Source: Verrucomicrobiota bacterium
GTDB taxonomy: Bacteria > Verrucomicrobiota > Verrucomicrobiia > Chthoniobacterales > UBA10450
Length of the DNA: 7,037 nucleotides
Reading direction: 5' to 3'
Assembly (NCBI GenBank): GCA_003218345.1
Contig: QHNF01000303.1
Coordinates: forward strand, 3,212 to 10,248
Shown one piece after another: positions 1 through 5,518 of this stretch. The stretch's first letter is position 1. Every line of letters starts with the position of its first letter. Position numbers and translations under genes: made by a program. The notes beneath the pieces are model-generated. The model searched no databases and was not told where the DNA came from. It saw only the letters and a list, made by a program, of their open reading frames with translations.

Positions 1-514
1 GCTCGCGCCAGTTGTCACGAAGAATGGCGCCCCGACGTTGTCTATCTTTCGCAGGACGGTCGTCTACCCAGGGATGGACTTCAAGAGTGCCTGCACGTTC
101 GGCGCGGCGGTTGCCAAAAATTTGGTGTGGCCACCAGCATTCAAAATTTCCGCAACCCCAAACGCTCACTCGGCGCACGTGCGGGATTTCTAACGCGCGA
201 TTAATCCACGCACCACAGGCCCATTTCGGAGGACGCACATCCCAATCGGGGTGATTGTCGAACGAAACGAGGCCGATCGGTCCGGCAATGCGGCGCAATC
301 GAAGGGCGGTCAAATGGTGAAAGTCACCCGATCCGTAGAGTAAAAATGGCGTAGCGAGACTTGTCTCGTGCGCCTGATAAAACTCCTCAATCAAACGCCG
401 CGGCGCGGAGAAGCGCAGTCGCGGTCCCCATACGCGCGCGTCAACCACAGGAAGAGCCAATGGCTCATTCTGCCACGCGTCATCCAGATTGAGATGAAGA
501 GCGCGGCCGACCAA
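1..514 (-). CDS. Arginase/ureohydrolase-fold family protein (N-terminal part; runs off the left edge)
   Basis: This open frame has no stop from just after the TPR gene to the window edge: 171 codons, beginning at a TTG (514-512) that follows the TPR stop by 3 bp. Residues 84-92 read SFDNHPDWD, which contains the D-x-H-x-D metal-binding motif of the arginase/agmatinase superfamily (D86, H88, D90). Residues 61-67, GSGDFHH, look like a variant of the GGDHS segment that supplies the first metal-binding histidine. Conserved-looking aromatic and cysteine stretches follow (PPKWACG, VSVWGCGNFEC). In this family a binuclear manganese centre hydrolyses a guanidino or related C-N bond. The second D-x-D ligand motif would lie beyond the edge. 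The substrate cannot be told. The tight spacing implies co-transcription and coupled translation with the TPR membrane protein. The TTG start is inferred because no ATG is in frame nearby and no clear ribosome binding site is visible. Confidence 0.72.
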   Translation of the reverse strand, partial: MVGRALHLNLDDAWQNEPLALPVVDARVWGPRLRFSAPRRLIEEFYQAHETSLATPFLLYGSGDFHHLTALRLRRIAGPIGLVSFDNHPDWDVRPPKWACGAWINRALEIPHVRRVSVWGCGNFECWWPHQIFGNRRAERAGTLEVHPWVDDRPAKDRQRRGAILRDNWRE

Positions 515-517
515 AAA

Positions 518-2365
518 TTAATTGTGCGTTTGCGGAAGAAACTCAGCGTCGCTTGTTTTAGCGATGCGCAAATTTTCCTCTGCCTCTTTGTAGTCGGGGT
601 TCAAGCGCAACGCTTCACCGAATTGAACAATGGCTTGAGAGATTTGGCCCTGGCTCAGGTAAAGCCTTCCTAAACTATTATGAGCGACTGCCAACTTCGG
701 ATCCGCGCGAAGCGCCGCGACATAATGGTTTTTGGCCTCCTCCGGATCGCCTTTTGCAAACAGCGCATCGGCCAGTTGCAACTGAGCGTCCACGTGATCC
801 GATTTGAGTTGCACCACCCGCCGGAGCTCACTCAGAGCGTCTTTCTCTTTGCCTGCTGAGGCAAGAAACGCTGCGTGATTGTAATGGGCGTCTGGTGAGT
901 CCGGCATTAGACGCGCGGCCGCTTCGAAGTGAGGGGCTGCTTCGTCTCCGCGTCCAAGTCGCTGGAGCAAACTGGCATAATTGAAATGGAGCTCGCCGCT
1001 CTCGGGTTGAAGCCGCAACGCCTCTTGCATGTGCGACGCAGCCGCATCGAATTTGTTTTGCGCCATCAAAACAGTGGCCAGGTTCATATGCGCTTTGACA
1101 TCAGCCGGTTTGAAGCCGAGCGCGATTTTATATTGTTCTTCCGCCTGCTCCCAGTCTCCCTGTTTTTGCAGCGCCAAGCCATAATCAAAATGCTGTTTTG
1201 CGCCGACCGGTACGTCTGCTACGAGCCAGGCGCGCCGTTGAACTTCAGGGACCCTGAGATGTGTCTGCCAAAACCACAGCGCGCTCAAAGGCAGCACAAA
1301 TACCGCCGCCCATTTTAAGCCGTGCACGGCCCAGCTTGGGAAAAGACCGCCCTGCGACACATCGGCCGTCCCGCCTGCAAGCCCGAGCGATTGACGCGTG
1401 GAGCGCTCGCGAACTTTCCAGATGAATCCATCGTAATAGAAATGCAGCAGCGTGGACGCAGTGACCACGCCTGTGAGAATGCGTTTGACGGTCTCTATTC
1501 CGAGATGCGCGTTGAAATAAGAAAGCGAGCCGTAGGCGAAAACCAGGCCGACATAGAGCCCAATCAGCGAGCCGCTCCGCCGAAATACAAAGCGCATGAA
1601 GCCGCCGATGTTGCTGTCTTTCTCCACACGATTGCGGTTGTAAATCCAGACCAGCGAGAGGTATTGCACGTCGTGAAAAACTTCGAACAGCGCAATGCCG
1701 ACCAGAATGTTCGCGACCAGATTATTGCAGTACCACCAAAACGCTATGCTCGTGATTAGCAAAGCTACCTTCACGGGATTGTGCCGTTTCCCTATGATCC
1801 ACATCCTGCCAAAATGCAGGACGAAAAGAACCGAAACTGCGATGGCCGCGAAAAGAATCAGCTGCTGGCCATGATGCAGCAGTGATGGCGGGATGAAAGG
1901 TCCGCCGCACATGTAATAGATATCGAGCGTATCGCTCAGGCGGTACGGCGAAAGCGCCACCGCGGTGGCGAACCAGATTACGCAGGCCGCGAAATCAAGC
2001 CGGCGCGTGAGAGCATCGAACGTTCCCGTTTTCGCGTCGTAGATGCGACAGAACCCATAGGTTTGCATCAATCCGTGCCAGACGCCCCAGAAGAAAACTA
2101 CAAGCAAAATTCCTTTCAGGTCCCACCAAAAGAAGGCCGTGCAAACAGTGAGCAGAAACAGCGGTGCGAGAATAAAGCGCCATTTGAAGCGATCGAACAA
2201 AGCGCGGTCGCCATAAGCACGGATCATCCCCGGCAAGTGATGTCCCATTGCGCCGAACGCCGCGACGAAGAGATAAATATCTTGCGGACTCCAGCGTGCC
2301 TGGGCCAGCACAAAAGCGGCGTTCCGACATAAAGAATCAGGTCCCGCCATGAATCGAGTATCCAC
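518..2365 (-). CDS. Polytopic membrane protein with six C-terminal TPRs
   Basis: The frame gives 615 residues from a GTG at 2365. Residues 28-370 hold about nine hydrophobic, probably membrane-spanning segments (for example 63-80, 84-105, 166-187, 197-217, 265-284 and 349-366). Histidines recur near them: H42-H43 in GHHLPGM, H97 in VWHGL, H164-H165, H231 in FEVFHD and H308 in LHFYYDGF. Residues 389-592 form six consecutive 34-residue tetratricopeptide repeats in perfect register (starting at 389, 423, 457, 491, 525 and 559), a protein-interaction scaffold. The membrane half is not a family I can name. Its histidine pattern might mean a metal-dependent membrane enzyme, but this is speculative. 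The true N-terminus is probably in another frame (2454-2326), so this start is likely an artefact of a frameshift, and residues 1-17 look non-native. The gene is immediately followed by an arginase-like gene. Confidence 0.85.
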   Translation of the reverse strand: MDTRFMAGPDSLCRNAAFVLAQARWSPQDIYLFVAAFGAMGHHLPGMIRAYGDRALFDRFKWRFILAPLFLLTVCTAFFWWDLKGILLVVFFWGVWHGLMQTYGFCRIYDAKTGTFDALTRRLDFAACVIWFATAVALSPYRLSDTLDIYYMCGGPFIPPSLLHHGQQLILFAAIAVSVLFVLHFGRMWIIGKRHNPVKVALLITSIAFWWYCNNLVANILVGIALFEVFHDVQYLSLVWIYNRNRVEKDSNIGGFMRFVFRRSGSLIGLYVGLVFAYGSLSYFNAHLGIETVKRILTGVVTASTLLHFYYDGFIWKVRERSTRQSLGLAGGTADVSQGGLFPSWAVHGLKWAAVFVLPLSALWFWQTHLRVPEVQRRAWLVADVPVGAKQHFDYGLALQKQGDWEQAEEQYKIALGFKPADVKAHMNLATVLMAQNKFDAAASHMQEALRLQPESGELHFNYASLLQRLGRGDEAAPHFEAAARLMPDSPDAHYNHAAFLASAGKEKDALSELRRVVQLKSDHVDAQLQLADALFAKGDPEEAKNHYVAALRADPKLAVAHNSLGRLYLSQGQISQAIVQFGEALRLNPDYKEAEENLRIAKTSDAEFLPQTHN

Positions 2366-2454
2366 AGCTTCTGCCTGGGCGCGGCTGCGGGAACTGCCGG
2401 AACGGTTTGAGGACGTGAAAATGCGCTGAGCTGCTGCATCAATTCGGGAACCAA
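2326..2454 (-). pseudogene. Displaced N-terminal segment of the TPR membrane protein (frameshift)
   Basis: A second minus frame starts at TTG 2454-2452 (or ATG 2439-2437). It reads through LWILDSWRDLILYVGTPLL, which looks like the lead-in and first membrane segment of the TPR protein, and then degenerates into arginine- and serine-rich nonsense. The 615-residue frame becomes plausible at FVLAQARWSPQDIYLF, at essentially the same place (about 2310-2330). The two frames differ by one base, so an indel most likely separates them. An AAGGA sequence lies 4 bp before the TTG. Either the gene is recently broken, or the consensus has an error here. The uninterrupted 590 codons downstream favour a recent lesion or an error. 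Confidence 0.6.
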
Positions 2455-2567
2455 GCTTTCCTTAACTCGCGAGGAAAATCAATCGCAGAGTTCCAGGCAA
2501 CAGCCGGCGTTGATTGCGGATCTTATGCGCGCATTTTCCAAATTGGGCGCGAAGTTAAGGTGATACT
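2455..2567. promoter_or_regulatory. Divergent intergenic region with mirrored leader sequence
   Basis: These 113 bp separate the divergently transcribed TPR membrane protein and iron permease genes, so both promoters should lie here. I do not see a convincing -35/-10 pair. The two ends carry an imperfect inverted repeat: CCTTAACTCGCG at 2460-2471 and CGCGAAGTTAAGG at 2548-2560. Each copy places an AAGG Shine-Dalgarno core just before its start codon. Confidence 0.45.
2557..2560 (+). promoter_or_regulatory. Ribosome binding site of the iron permease family gene
   Basis: AAGG lies 7 bp before a GTG codon at 2568-2570. This supports that GTG as the start over internal codons, and it puts the family's conserved core at the usual distance from the N-terminus. 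Confidence 0.55.
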
Positions 2568-3047
2568 GTGCAAGAGACTCAAGTCGAAAAATTAAAAGAG
2601 CACGAACAAGAACGCGATTTCCTTTGTGTCGTTAGCGACGCATTCCGTGTTTTCGCGCAGCGTTCCTCCGTGATGCTTGGCAGCGCCTGGGCATTTTCCG
2701 GGGCTGTGCTCGTGATCCTTGTTTGGATCCTCACTGGCCCGACTTTTCATTTCTCCGATACATGGCAACTGATTATCAACACCGCCACGACCGTCATCAC
2801 ATTCCTCATGGTATTTCTCATCCAGAACACTCAAAATCGTGACGCTAAAGCCATGCATCTCAAATTGGACGAGCTGATCCGCGCCCTTAAAGGCGCACGC
2901 AATCAACTTGTCGATTTGGAAGATTTATCCGATGAGGAACTGAAGAAACTCGAGAAACAATTCAAGAGCATGCGTGAACGAGCTGAGGACGACGGAAGTC
3001 CTCCGCGCCACGCCGAGCCAGCCGAACGCGCTGAGAGCGCGCGTTAA
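2568..3047 (+). CDS. Low-affinity iron permease family membrane protein
   Basis: The product has 159 residues and is the only plus-strand gene in the window. It carries the compact two-helix core of the low-affinity iron permease family (related to yeast Fet4). A basic amphipathic lead (FRVFAQRSSVMLGS, about 27-39) is followed by a first membrane helix at 38-56 ending in WILTGP, the short FHFSDTWQ loop, and a second helix at 67-86 running into FLIQNTQNRD. The cytoplasmic AMHLKLDELIRA signature is at 95-106. The C-terminal 50 residues are charged, probably a coiled coil (EDLSDEELKKLEKQF), and end in a disordered Ala/Glu/Arg tail. Bacterial members are short, and iron transport by them is assumed rather than shown; a general membrane role is possible. 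The GTG start is supported by an upstream AAGG. It is divergent from the TPR operon and convergent with the decayed beta-helix gene. Confidence 0.88.
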   Translation: MQETQVEKLKEHEQERDFLCVVSDAFRVFAQRSSVMLGSAWAFSGAVLVILVWILTGPTFHFSDTWQLIINTATTVITFLMVFLIQNTQNRDAKAMHLKLDELIRALKGARNQLVDLEDLSDEELKKLEKQFKSMRERAEDDGSPPRHAEPAERAESAR

Positions 3048-3116
3048 CCAGTCTTCGCGTTAGGTCTTTTTGCGGGTTCGGATCGCGATGAAATCAAGGC
3101 GATCGCCTCGCTTGCT
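3048..3116. other. Convergent intergenic spacer
   Basis: These 69 bp lie between the converging iron permease and beta-helix genes. They contain two palindromes, ATCGCGAT (3082-3089) and GGCGATCGCC (3098-3107). GATCGC (3081-3086) can also pair with GCGATC (3099-3104) across a 12-nt loop. No T-tract follows on either strand, so I do not call a terminator. Confidence 0.4.
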
Positions 3117-3515
3117 TTAAGGCGGCGCCGGAGTCGGGCACGGGCAGGGCGAAGTTGGGCGCGGTCTTGGAGTCGGAAGTGGTGGCGATGGCGGTTGCGC
3201 CTCAAACGAACCGATATCGATACGACCGTTGAATACGCGACGAAAACGCGGGCCGCGCTGGTCGTAGAAAGGTGGCGGAGCGAAGTTCGGATCGCCCGCG
3301 TCTATCGCCGGGCTACCGGGCAACAGCGCGTGCGTGAACGTCGGTCCGCCGTTGTCCTGTAATGGCCCGAGCATCAGGTCCGTATTGATCTGATCGCCTG
3401 GGCCAGTCAAATTACTGCCGCCATCATCGCTGCTAATGTTATAGCCGTGCGAGCTGATGGTACCATCTATGCTGGCGCCTGAGTTGTTGTTCAAGATCGT
3501 GTTTCCGATCCTCAC
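3117..3515 (-). CDS. C-terminal fragment: choice-of-anchor Q domain with Pro-rich tail
   Basis: This is the longest intact piece of the decayed beta-helix gene, 132 codons from a GTG that is the only possible start in this frame after the TGA at 3722-3720. It contains the last helix turn ([16 protein letters not shown]), the [10 protein letters not shown] and AIDAGDPNF motifs, the DQRGPRF motif and a final [11 protein letters not shown] strand. The end is a Pro/Thr/Arg tail with two cysteines. The frame is open upstream to 3719 without a start codon, so this is a remnant rather than an independent gene. An automated annotation may still list it as one. Confidence 0.5.
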   Translation of the reverse strand: MRIGNTILNNNSGASIDGTISSHGYNISSDDGGSNLTGPGDQINTDLMLGPLQDNGGPTFTHALLPGSPAIDAGDPNFAPPPFYDQRGPRFRRVFNGRIDIGSFEAQPPSPPLPTPRPRPTSPCPCPTPAPP

Positions 3516-3551
3516 CCCACCGCCAGTGGAAATGCCGCCGACGACGGTAGC

Positions 3552-4030
3552 GGAGTTGCCGCTGATGGTGCTATTATTGATCTCCGCCCCAGCGCCAGTA
3601 GCAATGCCGCCGCCGTAGCCAGGCCCCTTGAAATCGTTTCCCCAAGCCGAGTTGCCGCTAATAGTGCTATTGCTGATCGTCAGTGTCCCTTCGCTGGAGA
3701 TACCGCCGCCGTAGCCGGGTCAATTGTTCTGGCCCACGCCGCCAGCCCTGTTGCCACTGATAGTGCTGTTGGTGATTGTGAGCGTCCCCCCGTACAAGAT
3801 GCCACCGCCGTCGTTCGAGGCCGAGTTGCCGCTGATGGTGCTGTTGGTAATCGTCACCGTCCCATAGAAGCTGGCGATACCACCAGCGGATCCAAAGAAG
3901 GAGGGTTCCCATTGGTGCTCAGGTTGTCATTCACAGCGCTATTAATGATCGTCAGCGCCGCAGTTCCTTCATAGCCGTCGTTGAAAATACCGCCGCCAAG
4001 GGGTGACAAGTTGCCGCTGACAGTGCAATT
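3552..4030 (-). repeat. Tandem coding repeats of the beta-helix (six units)
   Basis: On the plus strand a TTGCCGCTGATGGTGCT-like block recurs at 3556, 3652, 3751, 3826, 3924 (diverged, TTGTC) and 4011. The spacings are 96, 99, 75, 98 and 87 bp. Each block encodes the turn (S/T)xSGN plus a TITN-like strand, one beta-helix coil. All spacings are multiples of three except the 98-bp one. This independently places a frameshift between 3826 and 3924, as read from the protein. Confidence 0.7.
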
Positions 4031-4141
4031 AATAATCCTTAATGTCGCACTCCCGTTTGAACCGTCACTGTAGATGCCGCCGCCATTATCGGCGCCATTA
4101 GGACCTACCGCGCATTGGTCAGAGTTAACGTCATCGTTCAA
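3854..4141 (-). pseudogene. Middle fragment of the beta-helix gene, in its own frame
   Basis: This frame carries NGGGIYSDGSNGSATL, CTVSGNLSPLGGGIFNDG and TIINSAVNDNLSTNGN, two beta-helix turns clearly homologous to those on either side. It opens upstream to about 4198 (LTIIDGN). After about 3905 it turns into non-repeat sequence while a different frame takes over the repeat pattern. It is a segment of the same broken gene, not a separate protein. Confidence 0.55.
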
Positions 4142-4583
4142 AACGCTGCCGCCGTTACCGTCGTTGGGAAAAAACCTGTTGCCGTCAATGATGGTTAGGC
4201 CTCATCCCGTTTGCATCCACGCTGAGGTTAGCGGCACCCGGACCTGCGATGGTGATGCTCTTGTTCACGAACAATTCGCCGCTGGTCAGGATAATGGTCT
4301 GGCCGTTGAGAGCCGCAGCGAAATTAATGAAATCACCGTCGTGCGCATCTGTGAGCGCCTAACGCAATGAGCCGGAACCGCTGTCGTTTGTGTTGGTGAC
4401 TGTTATCCTGGCTGTGCGCGCGCTTGCATTGCCATTGGGCAAAGCAGCAGTAGTCCAAATTACGGCAAAGCGGATTCGCTGGATTCTGGTGTCCATCTCA
4501 GCTTCCGGAGGTGCAGCCAAGTCTTTGAAAATCCTCTGGGCTAAGTCGAGCAAAAACCGAAGGAAAATCTGACTAAACCCTGG

Positions 4584-4600
4584 ATGGCACGAATGGCACG
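4584..4600. repeat. Short direct repeat, ATGGCACG twice with 9-bp period
   Basis: ATGGCACG occurs at 4584-4591 and 4593-4600 in the spacer between nth and the decayed beta-helix gene. Short tandem units of this sort turn up in intergenic repeats of environmental bacteria. Nothing more can be said from one copy. Confidence 0.3.
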
Positions 4601-4640
4601 CTGACGTAGATCGACCGCTCCACGGGCGATGCTAAGAATA

Positions 4641-4690
4641 GTAGGGACGCCGCGCTGCGGCGTCCGGTCGGCGCAGCGCGCCGACCCTAC
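4641..4690. repeat. REP doublet (REPIN-like): GTAG + two inverted hairpins + CTAC
   Basis: Hairpin 1 is 4645-4665, with a 9-bp stem GGACGCCGC/GCGGCGTCC and loop GCT. Hairpin 2 is 4666-4686, with a 9-bp stem GGTCGGCGC/GCGCCGACC and loop AGC. They abut, and flanking GTAG (4641-4644) pairs with CTAC (4687-4690), so all 44 non-loop bases can pair. Read on opposite strands, the hairpins match at 17 of 21 positions. The four differences are two complementary pairs (positions 3/19 and 6/16). GTAG immediately 5' of a hairpin is the known mark of REP sequences mobilised by REP-associated tyrosine transposases (RAYTs). No RAYT is in the window. The element overlaps the nth stop codon and could also act on mRNA stability or termination. 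Confidence 0.85.
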
Positions 4691-5361
4691 CCCAGTGGTT
4701 CGGGCTTCTGCGCCTGGCCGGTCCGTAAGAAAACTTTGCCGCTCGGACATAACCGGAAAACCTCGCACCGGCTGCAATCCGGCTTGCGCGCATAACAGCG
4801 GCGGCGGCCGTGCCAGATAAGCCAGTGACTCCAGTCTGTCCAATGCTCGCGCGGCACGAGCTTCATCAAATCGCGCTCGATCTTTTCCGCGTCTTTTTGT
4901 TTTGTTAGTCCAAGCCGCTGCGACAGGCGGATCACGTGCGTGTCCACCACGATCCCTTCATTTTTATGAAACGCGTTGCCCAGCACAACATTCGCCGTCT
5001 TGCGGCCAACGCCGGGCAATGCACGTAACTCCTCCATTGTATCGGGGACTTTTCCACCATGTTCCTCTTCGATTGCGCGCATGGCAGCGCGAATGCTTTT
5101 CGTCTTGTTGCGATAGAATCCCGTCGGCTTGATTGCGTTTTCGAACTCAGTCTGCCGCGCGGCCGCATAATCCTTTGCTGTCCGATATTTCTTGAACAGG
5201 GCGGGGGTGACGATGTTCACCCGTTTGTCCGTGCATTGCGCTGAAAGGATTGTCGCCACGAGCAGTTGCAGCGGATTCCGAAAATCCAGTTCGCAATGCG
5301 CATCGGGATAAACTTGCGGCCAGGCTTTGATCAATAGTTTTACCCGCTCGCGTGCAGTCAT
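4687..5361 (-). CDS. nth: Endonuclease III (DNA glycosylase/AP lyase)
   Basis: This bifunctional base-excision repair enzyme removes oxidised pyrimidines and nicks the abasic site. From ATG 5361-5359 it is 224 residues, close to the usual 210-230. The helix-hairpin-helix ALPGVGRKTANVVLG (about 115-129) holds the catalytic lysine K121, and IVVDTH supplies the catalytic aspartate D140. The C-terminal 4Fe-4S cluster is complete: C189-x6-C196-x2-C199-x5-C205. The start is chosen at MTARERVKLL because family homology begins there. The longer frame from a GTG at 5424 reads through a probable dispersed repeat (CEILHFVQDD) and is probably spurious. No clear Shine-Dalgarno precedes the ATG. The stop TAG (4689-4687) lies in the end of the REP doublet, so the last residues (about KPEPLG) may have been reshaped by its insertion. 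It lies 157 bp after hflX in the same direction and may be co-transcribed. Confidence 0.95.
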   Translation of the reverse strand: MTARERVKLLIKAWPQVYPDAHCELDFRNPLQLLVATILSAQCTDKRVNIVTPALFKKYRTAKDYAAARQTEFENAIKPTGFYRNKTKSIRAAMRAIEEEHGGKVPDTMEELRALPGVGRKTANVVLGNAFHKNEGIVVDTHVIRLSQRLGLTKQKDAEKIERDLMKLVPREHWTDWSHWLIWHGRRRCYARKPDCSRCEVFRLCPSGKVFLRTGQAQKPEPLG

Positions 5362-5390
5362 ACGCTTGGCACTATCAGCATTCTTTGCGT

Positions 5391-5418
5391 TGTCATCCTG
5401 AACGAAGTGAAGGATCTC
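5391..5418. repeat. Probable dispersed repeat of the 'TCATCCTGA..GAAG..AAGGATCT' type
   Basis: The plus strand reads TCATCCTGAACGAAGTGAAG followed by GATCTC, with ATCCT/AGGAT as inverted ends (5395-5399 and 5411-5415). I recognise this as a common intergenic repeat in environmental bacterial genomes. Its translation (ILHFVQDD) is a frequent source of false N-terminal extensions. Here it lies directly upstream of nth and does just that. Confidence 0.6.
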
Positions 5419-5424
5419 ACACAA

Positions 5425-5518
5425 GCTGATTGATCACACTGGGTACATTTGCGTACTCGGCGCTTCGATTGTGAGGTCCCTAATTACACTCGAGATGACG
5501 TGATCTTTGATCGGCTGT
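5425..5518. other. Spacer between hflX and nth
   Basis: These 94 bp follow the hflX stop, up to the boundary of the nth-side repeat. I see no hairpin with a T-tract and no RNA gene. It may be co-transcribed spacer or may hold the nth promoter; no clear promoter is visible. Confidence 0.35.

Larger units (their letters stand above)
3117..4496 (-). pseudogene. Decayed beta-helix surface protein (choice-of-anchor Q type)
   Basis: The protein is readable end to end only across three frames. ATG 4496-4494 follows GGAAGCTGAG and begins a weak signal-like stretch (RIRFAVIWTTAALP). Next comes RITVTNTNDSGSGSLR, then an amber TAG (4361-4359) where relatives have Q, then ALTDAHDGDFINF and SITIAGPGAANLSVDANG in the same frame. 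A frameshift at about 4199-4205 leads to LTIIDGN and two repeats. A second frameshift at about 3895-3910 leads to four more NSTISGN-type repeats, interrupted by a TGA at 3722-3720. The C-terminus carries the family hallmarks [29 protein letters not shown] and DQRGPRFRR...GRIDIGSFE, then a Pro-rich tail. Intact relatives are secreted or outer-membrane beta-helix proteins of unknown ligand, reminiscent of chlamydial Pmp repeats. Four lesions make function unlikely unless the sequence is in error. Confidence 0.75.

Noticed and set aside
12..254. Plus-strand open frame of 80 codons at the left edge
   Set aside because: It is antisense to the arginase-like frame, which shows a real metal-binding motif; the plus frame is Arg/Ser-rich with no recognisable domain.
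368..1759. Three plus-strand open frames (368-673, 929-1318, 1322-1759)
   Set aside because: They are shadows antisense to the TPR membrane protein, whose TPRs and membrane helices are in perfect register.
3048..3116. Bidirectional terminator between the convergent genes
   Set aside because: The pairing is short (6 bp, 12-nt loop) or loopless palindrome, with no T-tract on either strand.
3667..3912. 81-codon minus frame rich in Gln/Arg/Trp
   Set aside because: It is an out-of-frame reading of the beta-helix repeats; the adjacent frame gives the proper NSTISGN/GGGI pattern.
3552..4030. Possible CRISPR-like array (repeated TTGCCGCTGATGGTGCT blocks)
   Set aside because: The blocks are imperfect, spaced 75-99 bp apart, and both repeats and spacers encode beta-helix coils; no cas genes are present.
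4359..4361. Amber readthrough or recoding in the beta-helix gene
   Set aside because: Other lesions, including frameshifts and a TGA, occur in the same gene, and no stop-suppressing context is visible; simple decay explains it.
4541..4843. 100-codon minus frame and its plus-strand partner 4629-4820
   Set aside because: They overlap the 3' end of nth in the wrong frame and run through the GC-rich REP doublet, which keeps several frames open by composition.
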